A stretch of DNA of 34,049 nt from Clostridiales bacterium (GTDB taxonomy: Bacteria; Bacillota; Clostridia; Lachnospirales; Lachnospiraceae), in NCBI GenBank assembly GCA_012837865.1, contig DUQJ01000141.1, positions 1 to 34,049 of the forward strand. Direction: 5' to 3'. Position numbers and translations under genes: made by a program. The notes under the pieces were generated by a model. The model did no database searches. It was not told where the DNA came from and worked only from the letters and a program-made list of their open reading frames with translations. The stretch's first letter is position 1, and every line of letters begins with the position of its first letter. Below are positions 16,712-25,829 of this stretch, piece by piece.

Positions 16712-17662
16712 ATGCAGAAGAAACCTTTAATTATATTAACAGGACCAACTGCAGTTGGTAAATCATCCTTATCCATATCACTTGCAAAAAGAATAAAAGG
16801 AGAGATTATTTCCGCTGACTCAATGCAAGTTTATAAAGGAATGGATATTGGAACAGCTAAGATAAAGGAAGATGAGATGGAAGGTGTTCCGCATTATCTT
16901 ATAGATCTTATTGATCCTGATCAGGAATTTAATGTTGTAAAGTTTCAGGAATACGCTAAATTATATATGAATGATATTTATAATAGAGGCAAAACTCCAA
17001 TTATAGTGGGAGGAACAGGTTTTTATATTCAGTCCATTTTATATGATATTGACTTTACAAAAGCAAAACAAGATAATTCTTATAGAGAACAACTTGAACA
17101 AGTTGTTAAAGAAGAAGGCAAAGAATCATTATATAAGATTTTACTAGCTATTGATGAAGAAAGTGCGAAATTAATTCATCAAAACAATATTAAAAAAATA
17201 ATTCGTGCCATTGAATTTTATTATCAGACGGGAAATAAAATTTCGGAACATAACAAAGAACAAAAAGCCAAAGACTCTCCATATAATTTTCAATGTTTTG
17301 TATTAAATAAAGAACGGCAAGAATTATATAAAGGAATTGAAAAACGAGTAGACACAATGATTGAAGAAGGTTTGATAGAAGAAGTTAAAGGCTTATTTAA
17401 CAAAGGTTTTGATAATAATCTTATTTCTATGCAAGGACTTGGTTATAAAGAGATACTAGCTTATTTAAAAGGAGAGTACTCTTTAGATGAAGCTATTTAT
17501 ATATTAAAGCGAGATACTAGACATTTTGCAAAACGTCAATTAACATGGTTTAAAAGAGAAGGAGATGTTAATTGGATCAATAAAGATGATTTTGACAATG
17601 ATTCTATGGTAATTGATTATATCTTAAAAGAGTTATTAACAAATAAAGTTATAGAATTATAA
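16712..17662 (+). CDS. miaA: tRNA dimethylallyltransferase MiaA
   Basis: MiaA attaches a dimethylallyl group to A37 of tRNAs that read codons beginning with U. The P-loop-like GPTAVGKS is at 11-18. The DSMQVYKGMDIGTAK stretch (36-50) holds the catalytic aspartate, and GGTGFYIQSIL (100-110) follows. The C-terminal RDTRHFAKRQLTWF segment is a family signature. Length is 316 residues. The ATG at 16712 has AAGAGGT just before it and follows mutL by 14 bases. In many Firmicutes hfq follows miaA; here the next gene is the YnbB-like enzyme after 35 bases, and no hfq is present. Confidence 0.97.
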   Translation: MQKKPLIILTGPTAVGKSSLSISLAKRIKGEIISADSMQVYKGMDIGTAKIKEDEMEGVPHYLIDLIDPDQEFNVVKFQEYAKLYMNDIYNRGKTPIIVGGTGFYIQSILYDIDFTKAKQDNSYREQLEQVVKEEGKESLYKILLAIDEESAKLIHQNNIKKIIRAIEFYYQTGNKISEHNKEQKAKDSPYNFQCFVLNKERQELYKGIEKRVDTMIEEGLIEEVKGLFNKGFDNNLISMQGLGYKEILAYLKGEYSLDEAIYILKRDTRHFAKRQLTWFKREGDVNWINKDDFDNDSMVIDYILKELLTNKVIEL

Positions 17663-17697
17663 TATTTATATTTCACATAAGAGAGGTTATGCAAACA

Positions 17698-18984
17698 ATG
17701 ATTGATATTGAATTAGAAGAATATTATTCTTCATTAGGTATAAGTAAAAAAGTATTAGAAATATGTTCTAAGGAAGAATTTAAGCTAAGAGAAAAGTTTA
17801 TTGAAATTGATAAGGTTGCTGAATATAATCAGTTGAAAATTATTAAAGCTATGCAAAAAAATAAATTATCTGATATTCATTTTCCAGGAACAACAGGATA
17901 TGGGTATAATGATATAGGAAGAGAAACATTAGAACAAGTATATGCAGATATTTTTAATACAGAAGATGCACTGGTGAGGCCACAATTGATAAGTGGTACT
18001 CATGCACTTACTATAGCACTATCAGGAAATCTAAGGCCAGGTGATGAAATATTATCTCCTGTAGGCAAACCATACGATACACTAGAAGGTGTTATAGGTA
18101 TAACCAAGACAAAGGGCTCTTTAGCTGAATATGGAATAACATATGCTCAAGTTGATTTGTTAGAGGATGGAGAATTTGATTGGATTAACATAGAAAAATC
18201 AATTAAAAGCCAAACCAAACTAATTACTATTCAAAGGTCTAAAGGTTATGATACTCGACCGACATTATCAGTCAAAAGAATTGGAGAATTAATTAAATTT
18301 ATTAAAGATATAAAACCTGAAGTAATATGTATGGTTGATAATTGTTACGGTGAGTTTGTTGAAATTATAGAGCCAACTGATCTAGGTGCTGATTTATGTG
18401 TTGGTTCATTAATTAAAAATCCTGGTGGTGGACTTGCTCCAATTGGAGGCTACATAGTTGGGAAAGAGGAGTATGTAGAAAATGCTGCAATACGACTAAC
18501 AGCTCCTGGTCAAGGGAAAGAAGTTGGTGCTACACTTGGCGTTAATGCACCTTTTTTTCAAGGATTATTTTTAGCACCTCAAGTAGTTTCAAATGCATTA
18601 AAAACCGCTATATTTTGTGCTAGTATTTATGAAGAATTAGGCTTTCATGTAATTCCTAGCAGTACAGAGAGTAGACATGATATTATTCAAGCAATTACAT
18701 TAAATTCTGCAGAAGCTATCTTAGCTTTTTGTGAAGGAATTCAAGCAGCAGCACCAGTTGATAGCTTTGTTACTCCAATAGCAGCACCTATGCCAGGATA
18801 TAATTGTGAAGTTGTTATGGCGGCAGGTGCATTTATACAAGGTTCATCAATTGAATTGTCTGCTGATGCTCCTATTAAGCCACCATATACTGTTTTCTTT
18901 CAAGGTGGCCTTACTTGGTTTCATGGAAAATTCGGAATATTGATGTCCGTTCAGAAATTATATAATGCAGGAATTGTATTATAG
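17698..18984 (+). CDS. PLP-dependent methionine gamma-lyase-like protein (YnbB family)
   Basis: This fold-type I pyridoxal-phosphate enzyme belongs to the family once called aluminium resistance protein and now methionine gamma-lyase-like (YnbB in Bacillus). Visible segments are FPGTTGYGYNDIGRE, RPQLISGTHA, MVDNCYGEF and GSLIKNPGGGLAPIGGYI. The lysine of SLIKNPGG, Lys240 from this start, should bind PLP. The true substrate is not established. Two ATGs are possible: at 17689 the GAGAGG site is only 2 bases away, while at 17698 it is 11 away. The second is preferred and gives 428 residues. In Bacillus and other Firmicutes this gene also lies near miaA. Confidence 0.9.
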   Translation: MIDIELEEYYSSLGISKKVLEICSKEEFKLREKFIEIDKVAEYNQLKIIKAMQKNKLSDIHFPGTTGYGYNDIGRETLEQVYADIFNTEDALVRPQLISGTHALTIALSGNLRPGDEILSPVGKPYDTLEGVIGITKTKGSLAEYGITYAQVDLLEDGEFDWINIEKSIKSQTKLITIQRSKGYDTRPTLSVKRIGELIKFIKDIKPEVICMVDNCYGEFVEIIEPTDLGADLCVGSLIKNPGGGLAPIGGYIVGKEEYVENAAIRLTAPGQGKEVGATLGVNAPFFQGLFLAPQVVSNALKTAIFCASIYEELGFHVIPSSTESRHDIIQAITLNSAEAILAFCEGIQAAAPVDSFVTPIAAPMPGYNCEVVMAAGAFIQGSSIELSADAPIKPPYTVFFQGGLTWFHGKFGILMSVQKLYNAGIVL

Positions 18985-19104
18985 TAACATCATTGATAAC
19001 TATATACAAAACAACAATATTATGTTAGAATATTATCTGTATTTGTCATATTTTACACATTTAAATCCTAATGATTTTTTAGAGAGAGTCAGATAGGAGA
19101 TGTA

Positions 19105-19803
19105 TTGAATAACAATTATTTAACAGTAAAAGAACTACCTGCTTCAGAAAGACCATATGAAAAATGTGAGAAACTTGGTGCTAGCGCTTTATCAGATGCA
19201 GAATTATTAGCCGTTATTTTAAGAACAGGTGCTAGAAATCTAACATCTATTGATTTAGCTATTAATATACTAAATCATTCTAGTATTTATCCTGGATTAA
19301 ATTCGTTGAATTATTTTACATTAAATGAATTAATGCAAATTAATGGAATTGGAAAAGTGAAAGCTATTCAGTTATTATCTGTTGCAGAATTATCAAAAAG
19401 AATGTCAAAAGAAATTCATAAAGATGGGTTGAAATTTATTTCACCTCAAAATGTAGCAAATTACTATATGCAAGATATGCGCCATCTTACAAGAGAACAG
19501 GTTTTACTCATAATGATGGATTCAAAAAATAGATTTATTAAAGATATGATTATATCATCTGGAACAGTTAATGCATCTATTATGCCTATAAGAGAAATAT
19601 TCATAAGTACGTTGAAACATGATTGTGTTAATATGATATTAGTTCATAATCATCCGAGTGGAGACCCAACTCCTAGCCCAGAAGATATTAAAGTTACTAA
19701 AAGAATTAAAGAAGCGGGTATTTTAATAGGAATTTCACTTATGGATCATATAATTATTGGTGATAATAGATATATAAGCTTAAAAGAAAAGGGGCATTTT
19801 TAA
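19105..19803 (+). CDS. radC: RadC family JAB/MPN-domain protein
   Basis: RadC proteins carry an N-terminal helix-hairpin-helix region (here ALSDAELLAVILRTG and INGIGKVKAIQLL) and a C-terminal JAB-like metalloprotease fold. The zinc motif is intact in HNHPSGDPTPSPED at 181-194 (His181, His183, Asp194). The original link to recombination repair was withdrawn, and the real function remains unclear. The start is TTG at 19105, supported by AGGAGA at 19095-19100 and by the family-like N-terminus LPASERPYEKCEKLG. In many clostridia radC heads the mre gene cluster, as here. No convincing promoter was found in the 120-base gap upstream. Confidence 0.95.
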   Translation: MNNNYLTVKELPASERPYEKCEKLGASALSDAELLAVILRTGARNLTSIDLAINILNHSSIYPGLNSLNYFTLNELMQINGIGKVKAIQLLSVAELSKRMSKEIHKDGLKFISPQNVANYYMQDMRHLTREQVLLIMMDSKNRFIKDMIISSGTVNASIMPIREIFISTLKHDCVNMILVHNHPSGDPTPSPEDIKVTKRIKEAGILIGISLMDHIIIGDNRYISLKEKGHF

Positions 19804-19833
19804 GCTATTATATTATTAGGAGGTAATTGCTGT

Positions 19834-20853
19834 ATGGCTTTAAGAAAGTTTGGTGTGGATTTAGGAACCAACACCATTAAAATATATCAAAAAGATCAAG
19901 GTCTTGTATTAGACGAACATAATACAATTGCTATATCAAATGGAAAAGTATTTGCTATAGGAAATGAAGCCTATGAAATGTATGAAAGAAATCCGGAAGA
20001 AATAGAAATCATTTTTCCAGTTAACAATGGTGTAATTGCTGATGTAGCAAATATGATTTTACTAATTAACAATTTTATGAATAAGATAAATGGAAATAAA
20101 AGAATAGGTACATCAGATTTTATTATTGCTACACCTACAGACATTACTGAAGTTGAAAAAAGAGCATTTTATGAATTAATTGCCAATTCAAATTTACGAG
20201 CTGGAAATATTAAAATAGCTGAAAAACCTATTGCTGACGCCTTAGGCTTAGGCTTAGATATTACTAATGCCCATGGAGTAATGCTTGTAAATATAGGTGC
20301 AGATACAACTGAAATCTCAGTATTATCATTAGGAGGAATAGTTTTGAGTAAACTGGTCCCAGTTGGTGGTAATAAACTTGATGAATCTATTCAAACAACA
20401 ATTAAGAAAAACCATAATCTTTTCATAGGTAGTAAAACAGCAGAATTGATAAAAAGAGAGCTATCGTCTGCAGTTACTATAGATGATAAAAGTATTGAAA
20501 TCTTTGGTAGACATGTTGTTACAGGTCTGCCTACAAAAGTTGAGATTACATCAATGGATGTATATGAGGCAATTTCAGAACATTTATTCACAATAATAGA
20601 TTCCATTAAATCAATACTGGAGCGAACACCTCCCGAAATGTCATCAGATATTATAGAAGGTGGCATCCATATAACAGGCGGTTCCGCTAAAATCAGAAAT
20701 CTTGATCTTTTAATTAGTAAAGAAACTAATTTAAAAACCAATATCTCTAAAGAACCTTCTGATTCTGTTGTAAAAGGGTTAGGAGAAATTTTAGAAAATG
20801 CACAATTTGTAAATTTATCTTCTACTTTAAAACCATTAACACTTAATTCTTGA
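19834..20853 (+). CDS. mreB: Divergent MreB/Mbl-family actin-like cell-shape protein
   Basis: MreB filaments guide side-wall synthesis in rods. The 339-residue protein has the actin-fold order of motifs: phosphate-1 VDLGTNTIKIY at 8-18, PTDITEVEKRA at 101-111 with the catalytic Glu, phosphate-2 at 152-159, LSLGGIVLSKLVPVGG, and the adenosine motif GGIHITGGSAKIRNL. The phosphate-2 segment reads VNIGADTT instead of the usual VDIGGGTT. This changes the conserved Asp to Asn and two glycines to Ala-Asp. Nucleotide turnover may therefore differ. The ATG at 19834 has TAGGAGG about 10 bases upstream. It is followed by mreC and mreD, so a role in shape is the natural reading. Confidence 0.92.
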   Translation: MALRKFGVDLGTNTIKIYQKDQGLVLDEHNTIAISNGKVFAIGNEAYEMYERNPEEIEIIFPVNNGVIADVANMILLINNFMNKINGNKRIGTSDFIIATPTDITEVEKRAFYELIANSNLRAGNIKIAEKPIADALGLGLDITNAHGVMLVNIGADTTEISVLSLGGIVLSKLVPVGGNKLDESIQTTIKKNHNLFIGSKTAELIKRELSSAVTIDDKSIEIFGRHVVTGLPTKVEITSMDVYEAISEHLFTIIDSIKSILERTPPEMSSDIIEGGIHITGGSAKIRNLDLLISKETNLKTNISKEPSDSVVKGLGEILENAQFVNLSSTLKPLTLNS

Positions 20854-20865
20854 AAGGAATTTTAA

Positions 20866-21726
20866 TTGAAGATGAGACGAAAAAAAATTAATCTCAATCC
20901 AAAATATGTTTTTATAATGCTAGTAATAGTTTGCATTCTATTAATTGTGCTTTCTTTTCAAAATAAAGATAGAATTAATCCAATAAAATCTGCGATTGGA
21001 TATATTGTAACGCCCATGCAAAATGGGATTGTTTCTGTAGGTAACTTTATTTCGGATAAAACAAGTGGTTTTAAAAATGTACAATCACTTATAGAAAAGA
21101 ATGAAAAATTAGAATCAGATTTAAATGAATTAACTTTTCAAAACAAATTATTATTGCAAGATAAATACGAACTTGATAGATTAAGAGAATTATATAAATT
21201 AGATGATAAATATTCAGATTATCCTAAAGTTGCCGCACGAATAATTACTAAAGATCCTAATAATTGGTACAATGTATTTACAATTGATAAAGGTAAAAGG
21301 CATGGAATAGAAGTTAATATGAATGTTTTATCTGGTCAGGGCCTGGCAGGTATTGTAATAGAAGTACATGAGAATTATTCTAAAGTCAGGTCTATAATAG
21401 ATGATAACAGTAGTATTAGTGCAATGTTTTTAAAAACTTCAGATGAATGCATAGTTGAAGGAGATTTAAAGCTTATAGATCAAGGTAAAATAAGGGTTGA
21501 ATTAATCAGTAAAAATGCAGATATAAAAGATGGTTATGAGATAGTTACATCTCATATAAGTCCTAATTTTCTGCAAGGTATTTTAATTGGATATGTTAGC
21601 GATATAAAAACTGATACAAACAATTTGAAAAAATCAGCATTAATTACTCCAGTTGTTAATTTTGAACATTTAGAAGAAGTATTAATTATTACTAAGCTTA
21701 AAGAAGATCCCATGATTGATAAGTAG
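20866..21726 (+). CDS. mreC: Rod shape-determining protein MreC
   Basis: MreC is a bitopic protein that links the MreB filament to the wall enzymes outside. The 286-residue product has a basic N-terminus, one membrane helix at about 14-32, and a coiled coil near 68-105 (EKNEKLESDLNELT onward). The extracellular beta domain contains GQGLAGIV and LLxxSDxN-like family segments. The start is either TTG at 20866 or ATG at 20872; AAGGA at 20854-20858 is 7 bases from the TTG and 13 from the ATG, so TTG is preferred. It lies 12 bases after mreB and 8 before mreD. Confidence 0.94.
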   Translation: MKMRRKKINLNPKYVFIMLVIVCILLIVLSFQNKDRINPIKSAIGYIVTPMQNGIVSVGNFISDKTSGFKNVQSLIEKNEKLESDLNELTFQNKLLLQDKYELDRLRELYKLDDKYSDYPKVAARIITKDPNNWYNVFTIDKGKRHGIEVNMNVLSGQGLAGIVIEVHENYSKVRSIIDDNSSISAMFLKTSDECIVEGDLKLIDQGKIRVELISKNADIKDGYEIVTSHISPNFLQGILIGYVSDIKTDTNNLKKSALITPVVNFEHLEEVLIITKLKEDPMIDK

Positions 21727-21734
21727 GTGGTAAA

Positions 21735-22241
21735 ATGAAGCGATTTATAATTTTAATATTAGAAATATTGGTTTTATTTATTATTCAAAGTACGATGTTT
21801 CATTATATTGCACTTCTTAATATTATGCCTAATTTGCTATTAATAATAGTTGTTTCAATGGCATATATAAATGGTAGAAATTATGGTATGCTTACAGGTT
21901 TTATTGTGGGTTTATTGTTGGATTTAACATTTGGTAATCTAATAGGCCTATATGCTTTGATATATGTAACTATTGGATTCTTGGCAGGATATATCAATGC
22001 AATATATTCGGAAGACGATTATGTTCTTCCTGTTGTTTTAATAGCAATTGGTGATTTGTTTTATAATTTCATTTATTATATATTTGAATTTTTGTTACGT
22101 GGAAAACTAGATGTATTGTTTTATTTTAGACGAATTATTTTACCTGAAATTATATATACAGTACTTGCATCTGTTTTTGTTTATAAGCTTATACATATGA
22201 TTAATATACAATTAGATTATGGTGTAAATAGGGAGGTTTAA
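21735..22241 (+). CDS. mreD: Rod shape-determining protein MreD
   Basis: MreD is a small polytopic membrane protein of the elongasome. The 168-residue product is almost wholly hydrophobic, with about five to six membrane segments. It has family-like features: MPNLLLIIVVSMAYINGR, then GFIVGLLLDLTFGNLIGLYAL. The ATG at 21735 has TAGGTGGT upstream. The PBP2 gene starts one base after its stop, so the two are probably coupled. Confidence 0.93.
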   Translation: MKRFIILILEILVLFIIQSTMFHYIALLNIMPNLLLIIVVSMAYINGRNYGMLTGFIVGLLLDLTFGNLIGLYALIYVTIGFLAGYINAIYSEDDYVLPVVLIAIGDLFYNFIYYIFEFLLRGKLDVLFYFRRIILPEIIYTVLASVFVYKLIHMINIQLDYGVNREV

Positions 22242-22242
22242 T

Positions 22243-25089
22243 ATGCTTGATATTATTTTGGATAAAATAAAAAAGATAGTTTTATCAAGATTATTTCCTA
22301 TTGCTTTAATTTATTTGTTTTTACTATTTTTAATAATTAATAGATTATTTGTTTTGCAAATAGTTCAAGGGACCACACATGAAACAGAATTTGAATTTAA
22401 AACAAATAAATCTAGAGATTTAAAAAGTACAAGAGGGAATATTTATGATAGGGATGGTAATTTACTTGCATACAATGAGCTCTCTTTTTCTGTTATTATG
22501 GATGATAGTACTTTAATTGAGTCGAACGAACAAAGGAATGAGATTATTCACAATTTAATTAAAACTCTTGATAGAAATGGAGATCAATTAAATCATGAGT
22601 TTTATATAGAATTAAATGAAAAGAATCAATTAGAATTCACTATAAATGGTGATGAGTTAATTAGATTTAAGAAAAAAGCATATGAATATACTTTTGATAA
22701 AGATAATAAAGAATTAACTCAAGAGCAATTAGATGCAACAGCTGAAGAAGTTTTTGAATTTCTAAGATATGGAATCCCAAGGCTAACGACTATGTTTAAT
22801 ATTTCTGATGATTATACAATTGAAGAAGCTTTAAGGATTATGAACATTAGGTTTGCAATTTTTCAAAACTATCCAAAATATCTTTATATAACAATTGCTT
22901 CTGATGTAAGTAAAGAAACAGTTGCAGCTGTTTCAGAAAAAAAGGCCGAATTCTTAGGAGTTTATATTCAACATGAAACACATAGAGTATATAATGATAG
23001 TTTGTATTTTTCACATATGTTAGGATATACCGGACGAATAAGTGCATCGGAAATAGAACAATTAGAAGCTAATGGATTTTACAATTATAACTCGACTGAT
23101 GTAGTAGGCAAATCAGGACTTGAAAGAGAGTATGAGAATTATCTGAACGGAACAAAAGGTAGCGAGACAGTAACTGTAAATACAGCTGGCAAAGTTGTAA
23201 AGGTTATTGAAAGAATTGATCCTATAGCAGGTAACAATCTACATTTAACTATTGATAGGGATTTACAGATATCTGCATATAATTTATTAGAGAAAAAAAT
23301 AGCTAGTATTTTAATATCCAAAATACAGCCTAATATAAATTATGGTACAAAAGGTGAAGATGCAAAGGGAATTTTAATACCAATTTATGAAGTTTATAAT
23401 GCATTAATTAACAACAATGTTATTGAAATTAACAAATTAAATAATTCTGAATCAAGTGAACTGGAAAAGTCAGTTTATACAAAATATGAAAATTATTTAA
23501 AAGAAATTTTTAATAAATATGATGATCTTTTAAAATTCAATAGTAGTACGACTAATAAACAAGCGCAAGGTATGGCTGAATATCTAGATTTATTTCATGA
23601 TGTTTTATTTTCACATGATATAATTTTAAGTGATAATTTTGATAAGACGGATTCCGTTTATTTATCTTATAATATAAATAAAACCAGTTTAAGCAATTTT
23701 ATAAAACATGCAATATCTAACAACTGGATTGACTTATCAAAACTTGATGTTGGTAGTGATTATTACAGCACTGAAGAAATATATTATAAATTAATGGACT
23801 ATGTTAAAGAAATACTCAAGAATGATATGGGTTTCAGTAAAAACATATATAAAGATTTGATATTCTCCTACAAATTATCAGGAAGTGAAATTTGTCTTTT
23901 ATTATTTGACCAAGGTGTGTTAGAATATAACCAGGATGATATAAATAAACTAAAAAGTGGTAGTATATCTGCATATAATTTTATGATAAAACAAATATCA
24001 GCACTTAAGATTACTCCAGGGATGCTTGCACTAGAGCCCTGTAGTGGTTCAATAGTTATAACAGATGTTAATACAGGTGATGTCCTAGCTCTAGTAACTT
24101 ACCCAAGTTATGATAATAATATGTTAGCTAATAGAATAAATACTGATTATTATAATAAACTTTTAGATAATAAAGCGGGTGCTTTAAATAATAGGGCTAC
24201 AACTGAAAGATTAGCACCAGGTTCAACATATAAGATGATAAGTGCTATTGCAGGCTTAGAAGAAGGAGTTATAGATCCGAATATACCCATCAGGGATTTA
24301 GGAATATTTACGAAGGTTACTCCAGAGGCTAAATGTCACAGATATCCTGGTACACATGGTGATGTTAAAACTGCAGATGCATTAAAAGTATCATGTAATT
24401 ATTATTTTTATGAAGATGCTTATAGACTATCTACTGATAAATCGTATAAATATAATGCTGATTTAGGTTTAAGTAAACTAGAAAAATATGCAACTATGTT
24501 TGGTTTAGCAGAGAAAACAGGTATTGAGATATATGAGATAGAGCCAAAGATATCTGATAAAGATCCTATTCGTTCTGCAATAGGACAAGGTAGTAATGCA
24601 TTTGCTCCCATACATTTATCGAGATATATTACTACGATTGCTAATAGAGGGTCTGTATATAATTTAACTATAATTAATAAAATATTAGATAGAGATGATA
24701 AAATTGTGTTTGAAAATAAACCTTCTCTATATAATCAATTAGATAATATTAAAAATATTACATGGAATACTGTTCAATTAGGTATATATAATGTTGCAAA
24801 TGCAGAGGGTGGTTCTGTTTATAATATTTATAAGGATTTTCCCCTTGAAATTGCAGCTAAAACTGGAACAGCTGAGATAAGTAAAACAAAACCGAATCAT
24901 GCATGGTTTGTTTCTTATGCACCTTTTGATAACCCAGAAATATCACTAGTAGTTGCAATACCAAATGGTTATACATCAGGTAATGCAGCAGAATTAGGAA
25001 AAGAAATCTATGAATATTATTATAATATCACAGACCTTGACAATGACTCAGAAGTACAGCCTAATGAAGAAATACTAGTTTTAGATTAA
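22243..25089 (+). CDS. mrdA: Penicillin-binding protein 2 (class B transpeptidase) with large insertion
   Basis: This class B PBP crosslinks peptidoglycan during elongation, in partnership with RodA. It has one membrane anchor near 16-40 and a pedestal/dimerisation region with KSTRGNIYDRDGNLLAYN. The transpeptidase has the active-site Ser661 in STYK (661-664), SCN at 717-719 and KTGTAE at 873-878. At 948 residues it is much longer than usual PBP2 proteins of about 600-700. The excess is about 230 residues, rich in Asn, Ser, Lys and Asp. It lies between TIDRDLQ (336-342) and GSIVITDVNTGDVLA (from 602), elements normally about 30 residues apart. Position after mreD and before minC-rodA supports the elongation role over SpoVD or PBP3. 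Confidence 0.93.
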   Translation: MLDIILDKIKKIVLSRLFPIALIYLFLLFLIINRLFVLQIVQGTTHETEFEFKTNKSRDLKSTRGNIYDRDGNLLAYNELSFSVIMDDSTLIESNEQRNEIIHNLIKTLDRNGDQLNHEFYIELNEKNQLEFTINGDELIRFKKKAYEYTFDKDNKELTQEQLDATAEEVFEFLRYGIPRLTTMFNISDDYTIEEALRIMNIRFAIFQNYPKYLYITIASDVSKETVAAVSEKKAEFLGVYIQHETHRVYNDSLYFSHMLGYTGRISASEIEQLEANGFYNYNSTDVVGKSGLEREYENYLNGTKGSETVTVNTAGKVVKVIERIDPIAGNNLHLTIDRDLQISAYNLLEKKIASILISKIQPNINYGTKGEDAKGILIPIYEVYNALINNNVIEINKLNNSESSELEKSVYTKYENYLKEIFNKYDDLLKFNSSTTNKQAQGMAEYLDLFHDVLFSHDIILSDNFDKTDSVYLSYNINKTSLSNFIKHAISNNWIDLSKLDVGSDYYSTEEIYYKLMDYVKEILKNDMGFSKNIYKDLIFSYKLSGSEICLLLFDQGVLEYNQDDINKLKSGSISAYNFMIKQISALKITPGMLALEPCSGSIVITDVNTGDVLALVTYPSYDNNMLANRINTDYYNKLLDNKAGALNNRATTERLAPGSTYKMISAIAGLEEGVIDPNIPIRDLGIFTKVTPEAKCHRYPGTHGDVKTADALKVSCNYYFYEDAYRLSTDKSYKYNADLGLSKLEKYATMFGLAEKTGIEIYEIEPKISDKDPIRSAIGQGSNAFAPIHLSRYITTIANRGSVYNLTIINKILDRDDKIVFENKPSLYNQLDNIKNITWNTVQLGIYNVANAEGGSVYNIYKDFPLEIAAKTGTAEISKTKPNHAWFVSYAPFDNPEISLVVAIPNGYTSGNAAELGKEIYEYYYNITDLDNDSEVQPNEEILVLD

Positions 25090-25121
25090 ATATTTTTTAC
25101 CATTTATAAAAAGGAGATTTT

Positions 25122-25787
25122 ATGAATAATACAGTTATAATAAAGGGAAATAAATATGGTATTGTAGTAATATTAGATCCTAATATAAGTTTTGAAGAGT
25201 TAAAAGATCATATTACAAATAAGTTTAATGATTCGAGAGATTTCTTTAAAGATGCTAAAATGGGAATAACATTTGAAGGTCGTAATTTAACTTTTGACCA
25301 AGAAAAAGAAATATTAGATATTATTGCAAACAATAGTGATTTAAATATTGTTTGTGTAGTAGATAATGATCGAAAAAGAGAAGAATTATTTAAATCTTCT
25401 TTAGAAGAAAAACTGATGGATCTACAAAACAATTCTGCTCAATTCTACAAAGGAATATTAAGATCGGGAACCTCTCTAGACTTTGAGGGTTCAGCAATCA
25501 TAATAGGAGATGTTAATGTTGGTGCAAGAGTTGTATCCAAAGGCAATATAATAGTTTTAGGTTCTTTAAAAGGAACTGCTTTTGCAGGGGCTGATGGTAA
25601 TGCAAAAACATTTGTTATAGCATTAGATATGCAACCTTCACAGATAAGAATAGCAGATTCCATTGCAAGAGCACCAGATAAACCTGTTAAAGGAGCAGAT
25701 AGAGATACTAAAATAGCTTTTCTAGAAGAAGGTAATATTTATATTGAATCATTAAATAAAACCACAATACAAGATATAAATATATGA
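25122..25787 (+). CDS. minC: Septum site-determining protein MinC
   Basis: MinC blocks FtsZ ring formation away from midcell. The N-terminal domain covers about 1-100. The C-terminal beta-helix starts near 110 (LRSGTSLDFEGSAIIIGDVN), with the DVNVGARVVSKGNIIVLG and GTAFAGADGN segments used for dimerisation and MinD binding. Length is 221 residues. The ATG at 25122 has AAAGGAG upstream. minD and minE follow, completing the set. Confidence 0.95.
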   Translation: MNNTVIIKGNKYGIVVILDPNISFEELKDHITNKFNDSRDFFKDAKMGITFEGRNLTFDQEKEILDIIANNSDLNIVCVVDNDRKREELFKSSLEEKLMDLQNNSAQFYKGILRSGTSLDFEGSAIIIGDVNVGARVVSKGNIIVLGSLKGTAFAGADGNAKTFVIALDMQPSQIRIADSIARAPDKPVKGADRDTKIAFLEEGNIYIESLNKTTIQDINI

Positions 25788-25829
25788 TAAAAAATACAAA
25801 AGATTTAATAAATAGAATGGAGGATATTT

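Noticed and set aside
18985-19104. Several weak -35/-10 look-alikes upstream of radC
   Set aside because: None combines two good boxes with correct spacing, so I did not call a promoter in this gap.
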